64,000 bases of DNA from a virus. The notes under the pieces are model-generated. The model was not told where the DNA came from, made no database searches, and worked only from the letters and a program-made list of their open reading frames with translations. The position numbers and the translations under genes were made by a program. Every line of letters begins with the position of its first letter. The stretch's first letter is position 1. Positions 25,126-32,733 of the stretch are shown one piece after another. The stretch lies in IMG/VR virus record IMGVR_UViG_3300032053_000013, positions 1-64,000 of that record; one strand, written 5' to 3'.

Positions 25126-26952
25126 ATGAGCAACGTCATGTTGCACGTTCACCCCTGTTGCCTCGATCGAGGCTCGGTACCCTTCTTCGTTGTGGAAATG
25201 TCCGCCGCCTTCCCGCAGTTCTTCCATACTTTCCTTTGCCTCGAAGACCGGGAGGATCGGGGCGCGGTTCAGATGCTCAACGACGCGGGGATTCGGGTCT
25301 TCCACGGCCCCCTGACCAGGGAGGTTGTCGAGTCCATCGACCCCTCCATCGTCGTTCTGCATGATGTCGGAGGCGACGCGGCGGAGGGCAAGCCCCCGTG
25401 GGGCTGGCTGCGGAGGTGGCCGACGATCAGTTGGCACCACAGCGCGGTCAGGCCGACGATCCCATGCGACCTCCATGTCTTCGCATCCGAGGCCGTGAGG
25501 GGCCGCTACGAGAACCTCGTCAAGAGCGGCTTCGTCTCACGGTGGGCTACCATCCCGGTCGACGTCCACGACACGGCGGGGCCGTGGTTCCACAGGAAGA
25601 CGGACGCCGGGAACATCTCGGCGGTGAGGGACGGGCTTTCGCCGTGGGTCATCGGCACCATCCTGAACTCGGCCTCCTTCCCCGCTATTCCCTCCAGGGA
25701 ATCTGTTCTGTCGTCCGTATGGGATGGACGCAGACCGTCCCTGCCGATGGGGGTGGTCGTCGGGTGCGGAAGTGAACAGGAATGGATGCTTCCATGGTGG
25801 TGGGAGCACTACTCCAGGCACAACCCCCTGCCTGTTCTGTTCATCGACATGGGCTTTGGCGAGAAGGCCATGACCGACCGGGCGCGGGAGTGGTGCGCGA
25901 GCAAGGGAATCTTGGGGGAGCTGCATGTCCCCATGGATGGGTGGTTCCAGAAGCCATTCGCCCTCGCTCAGACCATATTCGAGGAGAGCGTCTGGACAGA
26001 TGTGGATGTAGAGATCCGGGGGTCACTGGACCCCATCTTCCACCAATGCAAGCACGGCCTCGCGGCGGCAGAAGACCCCTACTATCGCTTCAGCAAGGGT
26101 CCGGTATCCCTCAACTCTGGCGTCCTGGCCTTCAAGTTCGGGAACAAGATGATCTCCGAATGGTGCTCGACGATTTCACGGGAAGGGAAGAACTACCGGG
26201 ACGACCAAGTCATCCTCAATGTCCTGGCGCACCGGAACCCCGGCAGCGTGGGCTTCATGCCCAGGGAGTTCAACTGGCTCCGCCTCGACGGGGACGCCAA
26301 CCCCGATGCTGTATGCGTCCATTGGACGGGCGGCAGGGGCAAGGAGATCATCAGGGCCAAGATGGACGGGAAGTACCTCCGGGAGCACTTCATCGCGGAT
26401 CTTGCCAACACCCTTGGGTGGAAGTCTGGTCTGGAGATCGGAACTTGGAGAGGGCGGACCTTCCTCTACCTTTTGAAGACATGCCCCAAGTTGACCATGA
26501 CCACCATCGACCTCTGGGAGCCCCAGCCCGATAACCATGGGCCGGAGAAGTACACGCTGGAAGAGGGTGAGCGGTGGGATCACGTGAAGAACGAGGAGTT
26601 CGTCCGATCCGAGGCCGCGAAGTATGGGGCGCGGGCGGTGATCCTCAAGGGCAACAGCCGAGAGATTGTCCCGATTCTGGACGGAGGATTCGACTTCGCT
26701 TTTGTGGATGGGGACCACGGATCCGAGGCGGTAGAGGCCGATATCCGAAACGCTCTGTGGAAGTTGAATCTCAATGGGATTTTGTTTGGGCACGACATCA
26801 ACTGGCCGTCGGTCAAGACGGTGGTGACGAAGATGTTCCCGAGATTCCTGTTGGGACCGGACAACGTCTGGTACGTTCGGGTCAGGGATGTCTTCGGACC
26901 CCAGGGATGCCCGGTTGGAGCCGCCGGTGTTGACGGCCCCGCTGTGGCGTGA
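25126..26952 (+). CDS. fusion: glycosyltransferase-like + GT8-like + SAM methyltransferase
   Basis: ATG 25126 with GAGGACGGC upstream. Residues 1-190 resemble the acceptor half of a GT-B enzyme (VVLHDVGG, ISWHHSAVRP, CDLHVFASEAVRGRY). Residues 205-410 look GT8-like: MGVVVGCGSEQEW, TDVDVEIRG with the Asp-Val-Asp metal motif at 292-294, LNSGVLAFKFGN, DDQVILN and CVHWTGG. Residues 430-590 are a class I methyltransferase: LEIGTWRGRT (436-445), TTIDLWEP, FAFVDGDHG (524-532). Such a protein could add and methylate a sugar on host, virion or DNA. The true substrate is unknown. Confidence 0.75.
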   Translation: MSNVMLHVHPCCLDRGSVPFFVVEMSAAFPQFFHTFLCLEDREDRGAVQMLNDAGIRVFHGPLTREVVESIDPSIVVLHDVGGDAAEGKPPWGWLRRWPTISWHHSAVRPTIPCDLHVFASEAVRGRYENLVKSGFVSRWATIPVDVHDTAGPWFHRKTDAGNISAVRDGLSPWVIGTILNSASFPAIPSRESVLSSVWDGRRPSLPMGVVVGCGSEQEWMLPWWWEHYSRHNPLPVLFIDMGFGEKAMTDRAREWCASKGILGELHVPMDGWFQKPFALAQTIFEESVWTDVDVEIRGSLDPIFHQCKHGLAAAEDPYYRFSKGPVSLNSGVLAFKFGNKMISEWCSTISREGKNYRDDQVILNVLAHRNPGSVGFMPREFNWLRLDGDANPDAVCVHWTGGRGKEIIRAKMDGKYLREHFIADLANTLGWKSGLEIGTWRGRTFLYLLKTCPKLTMTTIDLWEPQPDNHGPEKYTLEEGERWDHVKNEEFVRSEAAKYGARAVILKGNSREIVPILDGGFDFAFVDGDHGSEAVEADIRNALWKLNLNGILFGHDINWPSVKTVVTKMFPRFLLGPDNVWYVRVRDVFGPQGCPVGAAGVDGPAVA

Positions 26953-26961
26953 GGGAGAGAC

Positions 26962-27732
26962 ATGTTTTACCGATTCGGGAAGAACGACGTTCGGCTGGCG
27001 ATAGACATCGACGATCTGTTCCTGGGAGAGGAGTGCGTCATCGCAGGGGGAGCCCCTTCGCTCGCGGACTTCGCGGCGAAGGCGATCGGCCTGCGGGTGC
27101 GCGTTCCTGTGCTCGCGATCAACAACGCGGCCACGGTCATCCGGTCGACCATGTGGGTAGGCGGGGACAAGCCCGTATGCTATGATCCGAGCATCTTGAT
27201 TGACCCGACGATCATGAAGTTCGGTATCATCAGCAGGCGGAAGTTCGAGGTTCTCGAACGCCCCTGGCAGGAGTGGCCTAACACGTTCTTCTTCGGGACC
27301 AAGGAAGGATTCAATTCATCCAACCTACTGAACCGAGACCGAGACCTGGTGTGGTGGAAGAACACCTTCTTCATCGCCCTCCAGCTCGCGTACAGGCTGG
27401 GGTTCCGAACGGTGTACCTGGCCGGGTGCGGGTTCAAGATGTCCAAGGAGCAGCAATACGCGTGGGAGACGAACTTGGACGACGGCGAGGTGAGCCAGAA
27501 CCGGAGGCTGTACGGGGATTCGGTGCGGCAGTTGAAGGGTCTCCTCCCCCATTTCCAAGAGAGGGGTCTCCGGGTGGTCAGCGCAACGCCCGAGTCCCTT
27601 GCGAACGAGTTCCTGCCATACGAGAGCGCGGACACGGTCTTGAAGCGATTCGAGGATCGGTATCCGAAGGTCGATACCAAGGTTCTACCCCACAGTTCCA
27701 AGGTGACAGACGTGAAGGCCAGTTTAGGTTAG
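26962..27732 (+). CDS. DUF115/GT42-like sugar-enzyme candidate, 256 aa
   Basis: ATG 26962 with GGGAGAGAC upstream. The first 80 residues have CVIAGGAPSLADF and VPVLAINNAATVI, then MWVGGDKPVCYDP, the pattern of DUF115/Maf-like and sialyltransferase-like folds (a nucleotide-sugar or pterin-type binding site). A later TVYLAGCGFKMSKE strand supports an alpha/beta enzyme. It follows the triple fusion by nine bases, so the two probably share one pathway. Assignment is by pattern and moderate. Confidence 0.55.
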   Translation: MFYRFGKNDVRLAIDIDDLFLGEECVIAGGAPSLADFAAKAIGLRVRVPVLAINNAATVIRSTMWVGGDKPVCYDPSILIDPTIMKFGIISRRKFEVLERPWQEWPNTFFFGTKEGFNSSNLLNRDRDLVWWKNTFFIALQLAYRLGFRTVYLAGCGFKMSKEQQYAWETNLDDGEVSQNRRLYGDSVRQLKGLLPHFQERGLRVVSATPESLANEFLPYESADTVLKRFEDRYPKVDTKVLPHSSKVTDVKASLG

Positions 27733-27767
27733 ATAACTTGTTATCCATCTACCCGCTGCGGTAGAAT
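27732..27767 (+). promoter_or_regulatory. promoter with palindrome at the -35 box
   Basis: TTGTTA (27739-27744), a 17-nt spacer and TAGAAT (27762-27767). A dyad, GATAAC-TT-GTTATC (27732-27745), overlaps the -35 box, so a repressor could bind here. It lies right after a stop codon and before a GGAGGGCGAG site, suggesting a new transcription unit. Confidence 0.55.
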
Positions 27768-27789
27768 TGGAGAAGATTCGGAGGGCGAG

Positions 27790-28110
27790 ATGGCAGCGAA
27801 AGAGATGCGGTTGACGAGGGAGGAAATTCTGGGAGAGCTCCAACGCATCCACCGCCTCTTCGACGCATGGGTGGAGATGGAAAGCAATGGGTCAGGAAGA
27901 CATTCTGAAGCAGATTTTGGAGGCGTTGAGGCGTCTGGAGCGGGGTCTTCCCCAGGACGATCCTCAATCCCGATCTGCTTCTTCACGACCGGTAGACCCC
28001 CGGGTAACGGAACAGTTTCCGAAGATCGAGCTGGCGATCAAGGCGGAGATCGAGAGGCATTCCGAAAAGTGCGCTACGGCCACGAAGGAAAGAACGGCGG
28101 ACAGGATTAA
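27790..28110 (+). CDS. overlapping ORF of uncertain reality, 106 aa
   Basis: ATG 27790 has a very good site (CGGAGGGCGAG). Residues 1-32 form a plausible helix (RLTREEILGELQRIHRLFDA). From residue 33 the frame overlaps the next gene by 224 bases and becomes Gly/Ser-rich, as expected of a shadow frame. Either a short real peptide is translated here to couple the next gene, or a frameshift links the two. I cannot decide from sequence alone. Confidence 0.35.
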   Translation: MAAKEMRLTREEILGELQRIHRLFDAWVEMESNGSGRHSEADFGGVEASGAGSSPGRSSIPICFFTTGRPPGNGTVSEDRAGDQGGDREAFRKVRYGHEGKNGGQD

Positions 28111-28453
28111 CCCCCTGATCGAGAGCATCAAGACGATTGAGGGAAGGCTTGTTGAACTGAAGAAGGACTTGGGCATCAAGATCAACGGGGTGAGGGACGA
28201 CGCGACCAAGACTGCCACCGGTTCCGTTTCTTCTATCACGGAGAAGGTCGATACCCTCATGGAAGCCATGATCGGTACGGACAAGGAGCCGGGCTTATCG
28301 GAGAAGGTCAGAGATCTGGGGCAGTGGGTGGAGGCGGAGGAGAAGCGGAGGGAGAACGAGAAGGAGAAGTCAAGGTTCAACATCGGAACCTGGCTCACGG
28401 TCATCGGGATCTTGGTGGCGATTGGATTGGGTCTCTGGGCCGGTCTTAAGTAG
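27887..28453 (+). CDS. coiled-coil protein with C-terminal membrane segment, 188 aa
   Basis: ATG 27887. Residues 8-20 and most of 45-165 are heptad-like and charged (IEGRLVELKKDLGIK, VEAEEKRRENEKEKSRF). Residues 167-188 form one hydrophobic segment (WLTVIGILVAIGLGLWAGL). The shape resembles XhlA-type proteins that accompany holins, or other tail-anchored phage proteins. A role in lysis is possible but not shown. No signal peptide is present. Confidence 0.75.
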   Translation: MGQEDILKQILEALRRLERGLPQDDPQSRSASSRPVDPRVTEQFPKIELAIKAEIERHSEKCATATKERTADRINPLIESIKTIEGRLVELKKDLGIKINGVRDDATKTATGSVSSITEKVDTLMEAMIGTDKEPGLSEKVRDLGQWVEAEEKRRENEKEKSRFNIGTWLTVIGILVAIGLGLWAGLK

Positions 28454-28460
28454 GTGAAGC

Positions 28461-29096
28461 ATGGCTGGAGTAGACCCCGCTTTCGTCGGAAGTGTCTTCA
28501 ACGCCCTCCCCCTCGACCGGATGATCACCATCCCCTTGATGGCGATGGTGCAGGCCCAGGTCCAGGCGAGCAAAGCCTACGTGGACTTCCTCCTGGCCGT
28601 CTGCATCAAGGACGGGAAGGCCGTCGCGGTCCAGTTCGACTACGACGAGACCCTGACCGACGCGCAGGGGAACATCACGGGGGTCGCGAAGCGGACGATC
28701 CGGGTGCCCCTCATGGCGGCCGTGGTCCACCCCTGCATCTGCATCGAGGAGGGGACCATCGACTTCGAGCTGACGGTCTCCCAGGCGGAGGAGGAGAAGT
28801 CCGCGACGGCCGGGGAGGCGACCCTCGAAGCCACGGTGGGGTGGGGGCCGTTCAAGGTGAGCGTCCACGGGTCCCTCTCCCACAAGAGCGAGCAGACCCG
28901 GAAGACCGACACGCGGGCCAAGTACACCATCCACATCACGGCCAAGCGCCAGCCCGCGCCAGAGGGCCTCCAGAGGGTGATCGACCACCTGGTGGACGCG
29001 GCGACGAGGCCGGGGACCCTGCCCGCGAACGCGGAGCCCAAGAAGCCGGAGAGCCTCGTGAACGAGGTCCCCCCGCCGGAGGCTCCGAAGCCGTAG
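28461..29096 (+). CDS. DUF2589-family protein, 211 aa
   Basis: ATG 28461. Early PLDRMITIPLMAMVQAQ, then AYVDFLLAVCIKDGKAVAVQ, and RTIRVPLMAAVVHPCICIEE before TIDFELTV follow the DUF2589 pattern: a hydrophobic helix, a strand, then the conserved VPLxxxVxxPxxxIE element. The function of DUF2589 is unknown. The C-terminal 60 residues are Pro/Glu-rich and probably flexible. The next gene has a related core, so they may form a pair. Confidence 0.75.
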   Translation: MAGVDPAFVGSVFNALPLDRMITIPLMAMVQAQVQASKAYVDFLLAVCIKDGKAVAVQFDYDETLTDAQGNITGVAKRTIRVPLMAAVVHPCICIEEGTIDFELTVSQAEEEKSATAGEATLEATVGWGPFKVSVHGSLSHKSEQTRKTDTRAKYTIHITAKRQPAPEGLQRVIDHLVDAATRPGTLPANAEPKKPESLVNEVPPPEAPKP

Positions 29097-29106
29097 AAGG
29101 TGATCC

Positions 29107-29628
29107 TTGGGGATCTTCGACTGGTTCAAGGGGGAGCCCGCCCGCAGGCACAACCTGACGGACATCACCCGTGGGATGCAGCACGCCGCGAGCACCACGA
29201 CGGCGATGCTGGGCGAGCAGTTCCTGCACCTCATCAACCAGTACTTCGACAAGGAGAGGGACGGCACCCTCCGGGCCAAGGTCGCGAAGATCGAGGTGTC
29301 GCCGGGCCAGGAGATCCAGGTCCCCCTCATATCCCTCGTCCAGCCAAGCGCGATCGTCCTCAAGAAGCTCCGCCTCCGCATGTCGGTGAGGATCGAGGAC
29401 GCCGAGGTCAAGATGGCGGCGAGGGACCTGATGGGAAACTCCGAGGCGACCCGCCTCTCCTTCAAGGTGAGCATGGCCCCGCAGACGGGGTTCCTGGGAA
29501 GGCGCTCCGACATCACGGACATCGAGATGACGTTCGAGGGTGTCGACGCCCCCGAGGGCATCATGCGCCTGATCGAGGAGCACACGAACTCCATCGTCCC
29601 GAGGAGGAAGTCGGAGGCCAAGCCGTGA
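29107..29628 (+). CDS. DUF2589-related protein, 173 aa
   Basis: TTG 29107 is the likely start (GAAGGTGATCC upstream, MGIFDWFKG). It shares with its neighbour the order helix (ITRGMQHAASTTTAMLGEQF), strand, then EIQVPLISLVQPSAIVLKKL followed by LRMSVRIED. This is the DUF2589 companion pattern. Its stop overlaps the GTG of the NlpC/P60-like gene. Likely co-assembled with the 28461 product. Role unknown. Confidence 0.65.
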   Translation: MGIFDWFKGEPARRHNLTDITRGMQHAASTTTAMLGEQFLHLINQYFDKERDGTLRAKVAKIEVSPGQEIQVPLISLVQPSAIVLKKLRLRMSVRIEDAEVKMAARDLMGNSEATRLSFKVSMAPQTGFLGRRSDITDIEMTFEGVDAPEGIMRLIEEHTNSIVPRRKSEAKP

Positions 29629-30245
29629 GAGTGCGACTCGTGTTCGCCAGGAAGGACGACTCGATCATCTCCAGGGCGATCTGCTGGTTCAGCCAGCGGA
29701 GGCGGGCGCCCGAGCGGAGGTGCTCCCATGTCATGGTGAAGTTCCAGCCGGGCGGGGTCTACGAGGGGGACTGGGCCTGCTTCGAGGCGATGGAACGAGG
29801 GGTGTGGGCGAGCCCCTACGACGTGGCCCTTGGGAAGCAGACCGTGGTGGCGGAGTTCGAGGCCGTGGTCTCGGACGACGCTGCCTACAAGGCCATGCGG
29901 GTCGCGCTCAACCGCTACCTCTCCTGGTACTACGACTTCTACGGGATCGGCCTCTGGGCCGTCTGGATCCTGGCGAGGCGGTGGTTCTGGACGCCCCTCC
30001 ACTGGCTCGGGGTAACCTTCCGGCCGGGGACGGCGAGCAAGGCGCTGTTCTGCTCCGGGCTCGCCCTCCAGGTCGTCAAACTCATGGAGCAGATGGACCC
30101 GTCGGCCGACCTCGGGATGAGGGGCCTGACCGCCAGGACGTCCACACCGCAGAACGAGATCGACGTCTGCTTCGACAGCCCGAAGGGGTGGAGGGAGGTC
30201 AAGACGGAGGAGAGGCTCCAGGAGGCCCTCTCCGCCAAACCTTGA
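29625..30245 (+). CDS. permuted NlpC/P60-like cysteine peptidase/amidase candidate, 206 aa
   Basis: GTG 29625 overlaps the upstream stop (GTGA). RRCSHVMVKF supplies His35 and KALFCSGLALQVV supplies Cys143; this His-then-Cys order fits permuted NlpC/P60 (LRAT-like) enzymes of the YiiX type. The middle has an aromatic helix (LSWYYDFYGIGLWAVWIL). The third catalytic residue is not certain. Such enzymes cut peptide or amide bonds, often in the cell wall. Location beside a membrane-anchored protein makes envelope work plausible. Confidence 0.65.
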   Translation: MRVRLVFARKDDSIISRAICWFSQRRRAPERRCSHVMVKFQPGGVYEGDWACFEAMERGVWASPYDVALGKQTVVAEFEAVVSDDAAYKAMRVALNRYLSWYYDFYGIGLWAVWILARRWFWTPLHWLGVTFRPGTASKALFCSGLALQVVKLMEQMDPSADLGMRGLTARTSTPQNEIDVCFDSPKGWREVKTEERLQEALSAKP

Positions 30246-30270
30246 CGCAAACGACGCGGGGGGATACGTT
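30242..30270 (+). promoter_or_regulatory. possible promoter before the head operon
   Basis: TTGACG (30242-30247) overlaps the end of the NlpC-like gene; 17 nt later is TACGTT (30265-30270), and TAGGAT (30270-30275) lies next to it. The -35 box matches consensus in five of six positions. It would start transcription of the 30296 gene and the portal operon. No T-rich terminator precedes it. Confidence 0.4.
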
Positions 30271-30295
30271 AGGATTGTCTTTTGGGGAGTCGACG

Positions 30296-30649
30296 ATGGG
30301 AGCCTCCGAAGGGACCTACCAGCCGGAACGCGGCTTCATGAGCGGGGCCGGGGACTTCGAGATCGTGGCGGGGGCGCGGTACCACCCCTACCGCCTCGCC
30401 ACGATCCTCTGGGAGCGCAAGAATGTCACCCCGGTCGACATCTTCATCGAGGTGCTCGACGGGGACAAGGTCTACGGGGTCGACCAGGTGCTCGGCTGCG
30501 CCTGCAAGCTCTACGCGTGGCCGAACTCCGCGAGTCCCTTTCATGTCTGTCTCGTGCCTGACATGCGGGTGCGGTTCCGAGTGACCGGGGCCGTTGCCGG
30601 TGAGGTGCAGTCCGCCGTCATCGTGTGGGCGGAGCTGGGGGCCATCTGA
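30296..30649 (+). CDS. small hypothetical protein upstream of portal, 117 aa
   Basis: ATG 30296 follows a GGGGAGTCG site. It is a beta-rich protein (DFEIVAGARYHPYRLATIL, VDIFIEVLDGDKVYGV, MRVRFRVTGAV, SAVIVWAELG) resembling a small jelly-roll or decoration protein. Two cysteines (GCACKL) are close together. No family recognised. It directly precedes the portal gene. Confidence 0.65.
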   Translation: MGASEGTYQPERGFMSGAGDFEIVAGARYHPYRLATILWERKNVTPVDIFIEVLDGDKVYGVDQVLGCACKLYAWPNSASPFHVCLVPDMRVRFRVTGAVAGEVQSAVIVWAELGAI

Positions 30650-30669
30650 CCCAAGGTTTGGGGGATACC

Positions 30670-32733
30670 ATGGAAGAAGGGATCAAGGAGACGCTCGGGG
30701 AGGCCCTGGTGGCCAAGGACGTCGGGCCCGAGAGCCTGGAGAGCATGGTGAAGGTTCTCCTCATCGGGGGCAACGACGTCGAGAAGGCGCGGAAGGAGGG
30801 CGGAGGCGACGAGGCCACGCCGGTCTCGAAGCAGCTCGGGGACTTCCAGCAGATAGTCGGGGAGTTCGTCCCGCCGCCGTTCAACCCCGGAATCTGGGCG
30901 CAGACACTCAAGATCAACACACGCCTCGCCAGGTGCATCCGGTCGTTCGCGAGGAACACCGTCGGGCTCGGGTGGGCCATCGAGCCGGTCCACACGATCA
31001 CGGAGGAGACGCCGGAGGAGGACAAGAAGGCGGTCGCGGAGCAGACCGAGGCCCTCCGGAAGTTCTTCGGCTACCCGAACCCGCTGATGCCGCTCACCGA
31101 GATCTTCTACCTGGAGAAGGTGGACGAGGAGGCGACGGGCAACGGGTACGTCGAGGTGGTGAGGAACAACGCGGGAAGGATCGTCCGGATGTTCCACGTG
31201 CCGTCGGTGACCATCCGCAAGCGGATCATCAAGGAGGGGAACCAGAGCGTGGTCTCCGGCTTCGTCCAGATCCGCGGGAGCCAGAAGAGGTACTTCAAGG
31301 ACTTCGGGGACAAAAAGGTCGTGGACGCGTTCTCGGGTAAGGCCTACGAGGGCCAGGGCGCGCTCCCGGCAGAAAAGCGGGCCACCGAGATCCTGCACTT
31401 CCTCATCTACGACCCGGGCAGCTCCTACTACGGGGCCCCGAGGTACACGCCCGCGGCGACGGCCATCGCCGGGAACCGGCAGGCGGCCATCAGGAACGTC
31501 AACTTCTTCGAGAACGACGCCGTCCCCCGCATGGCCCTCCTCGTGTCCGGTGGAAAGATCAACGCGGAGTCTATGCAGCAGATCGAGGACTTCGTGCGGG
31601 CCAAGGGGCGCGGGGTGGAGAACGCGCACCGGGTCATGATCGTCCAGGTCGAGCCCCTCAAGGTCGGGTTCCAGCAGCAGAACAAGGTCCAGGTCGAGCT
31701 GAAGCCCCTGACCGTCGGGGTCACCGAGGACGCCTCCTTCTCGCAGTACCGAGAGGCGAACGACGAGGAGGTCCGCGAGATCTTCGGGCTCGGGCAGATC
31801 TTCTTCAAGGCCGAGGGCGCGAACAGGGCGAACGCCCAGGTGTCGAGGGAGATCACCAACGAGCAGGAGCTGGAGCCGGACCGCCTGTCGAAGGAGTACG
31901 TGATCAACCAGACCATCGTCGAGGACATCCTCTTCCAGCTCATGGGGGCGACGGGCGACGAGACGGACGAGGAGGTCGAGGAGTTCAGGAAGAAGGTCCA
32001 CGTCCGGTTCCGCTTCGCCAGGCTCACGCTGACCGACCCGCTCGACGAGGCGAGGATGAACCAGATCTACGCATCCCTCGGCGCCATCACGCCGAACGAG
32101 ATGCGGGAGAGCATGGGCAAGGCACCGTACCCGAAGGACTACTTCTTCGCGGACAAGCCCCTCGCCATCGCCATGGCCGAGCTCACCGCGGGGCTCGCCC
32201 TGGCGATCTCGCAGAAGGAGGAGGAGGCGCCGCCGCAGCAGGGGATGCCCGGCATGGCCCCCGGCATGGAGGAGCAGCCCGGGGGGGAGCCCGCGCCCGA
32301 CTGGTACGACGAGGGAGGGGAGGAGGGCGGGGAGCCCGCCGAGGAGGGCGGGGAGCCGCTGCCGGACTGGTGGGAGGGGCAGAGGAGGGAGCGGCTCGGG
32401 TCGGTCCCGCCCGCCGCGGGGCAGCCGCCGGTTCCTGGGACGCTGCCGCTGCCGCCGCCGACCGGGCTGCCCGGGGCGCAGAACGCCCCCGGCATGGAGA
32501 CGCTCCCCCAGCCGGGCTCCTTCCAGAAGCCGCCGAGGAAGCCGAGGGTGCCGAAACCAACGAAGGGTATTGCGTCCCTCCACGGGGCGCGGGTATCATC
32601 GAGGAAGTACAAGTCTCTTACGCCGGATCCCCGAGCGATGGGGATCCTGATGGAGCTCATGAGCGACGTGCGGAGGTTCGCCCTCTCCTGGGCGGGCCTC
32701 TCGGGGGGAGAAGGAAATGGACAAGACCGCTGA
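30670..32733 (+). CDS. portal protein (PBSX-type)
   Basis: ATG 30670; the ribosome site is weak. Core signatures are FNPGIWAQTLKINTRLARCI, GNGYVEVVRNNAGRI, MFHVPSVTIRKR, LIYDPGSSYYGAPRYTPA with NRQAAIRNVNFFENDAVPRM, and the stem-like IFGLGQIFFKAEG region. These are typical of PBSX/SPP1-type portals. It forms the dodecameric ring through which DNA passes and is the terminase docking site. The C-terminal 150 residues are Pro/Gly/Glu-rich. It overlaps the protease gene by 17 bases. Confidence 0.92.
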   Translation: MEEGIKETLGEALVAKDVGPESLESMVKVLLIGGNDVEKARKEGGGDEATPVSKQLGDFQQIVGEFVPPPFNPGIWAQTLKINTRLARCIRSFARNTVGLGWAIEPVHTITEETPEEDKKAVAEQTEALRKFFGYPNPLMPLTEIFYLEKVDEEATGNGYVEVVRNNAGRIVRMFHVPSVTIRKRIIKEGNQSVVSGFVQIRGSQKRYFKDFGDKKVVDAFSGKAYEGQGALPAEKRATEILHFLIYDPGSSYYGAPRYTPAATAIAGNRQAAIRNVNFFENDAVPRMALLVSGGKINAESMQQIEDFVRAKGRGVENAHRVMIVQVEPLKVGFQQQNKVQVELKPLTVGVTEDASFSQYREANDEEVREIFGLGQIFFKAEGANRANAQVSREITNEQELEPDRLSKEYVINQTIVEDILFQLMGATGDETDEEVEEFRKKVHVRFRFARLTLTDPLDEARMNQIYASLGAITPNEMRESMGKAPYPKDYFFADKPLAIAMAELTAGLALAISQKEEEAPPQQGMPGMAPGMEEQPGGEPAPDWYDEGGEEGGEPAEEGGEPLPDWWEGQRRERLGSVPPAAGQPPVPGTLPLPPPTGLPGAQNAPGMETLPQPGSFQKPPRKPRVPKPTKGIASLHGARVSSRKYKSLTPDPRAMGILMELMSDVRRFALSWAGLSGGEGNGQDR
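32570..32599 (+). promoter_or_regulatory. possible promoter inside the portal gene end
   Basis: TTGCGT (32570-32575), an 18-nt spacer and TATCAT (32594-32599). The -10 hexamer is AT-rich in a GC-rich stretch and lies about 120 bases before the protease gene. It could boost protease and capsid expression above portal. Weak evidence by itself. Confidence 0.35.
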
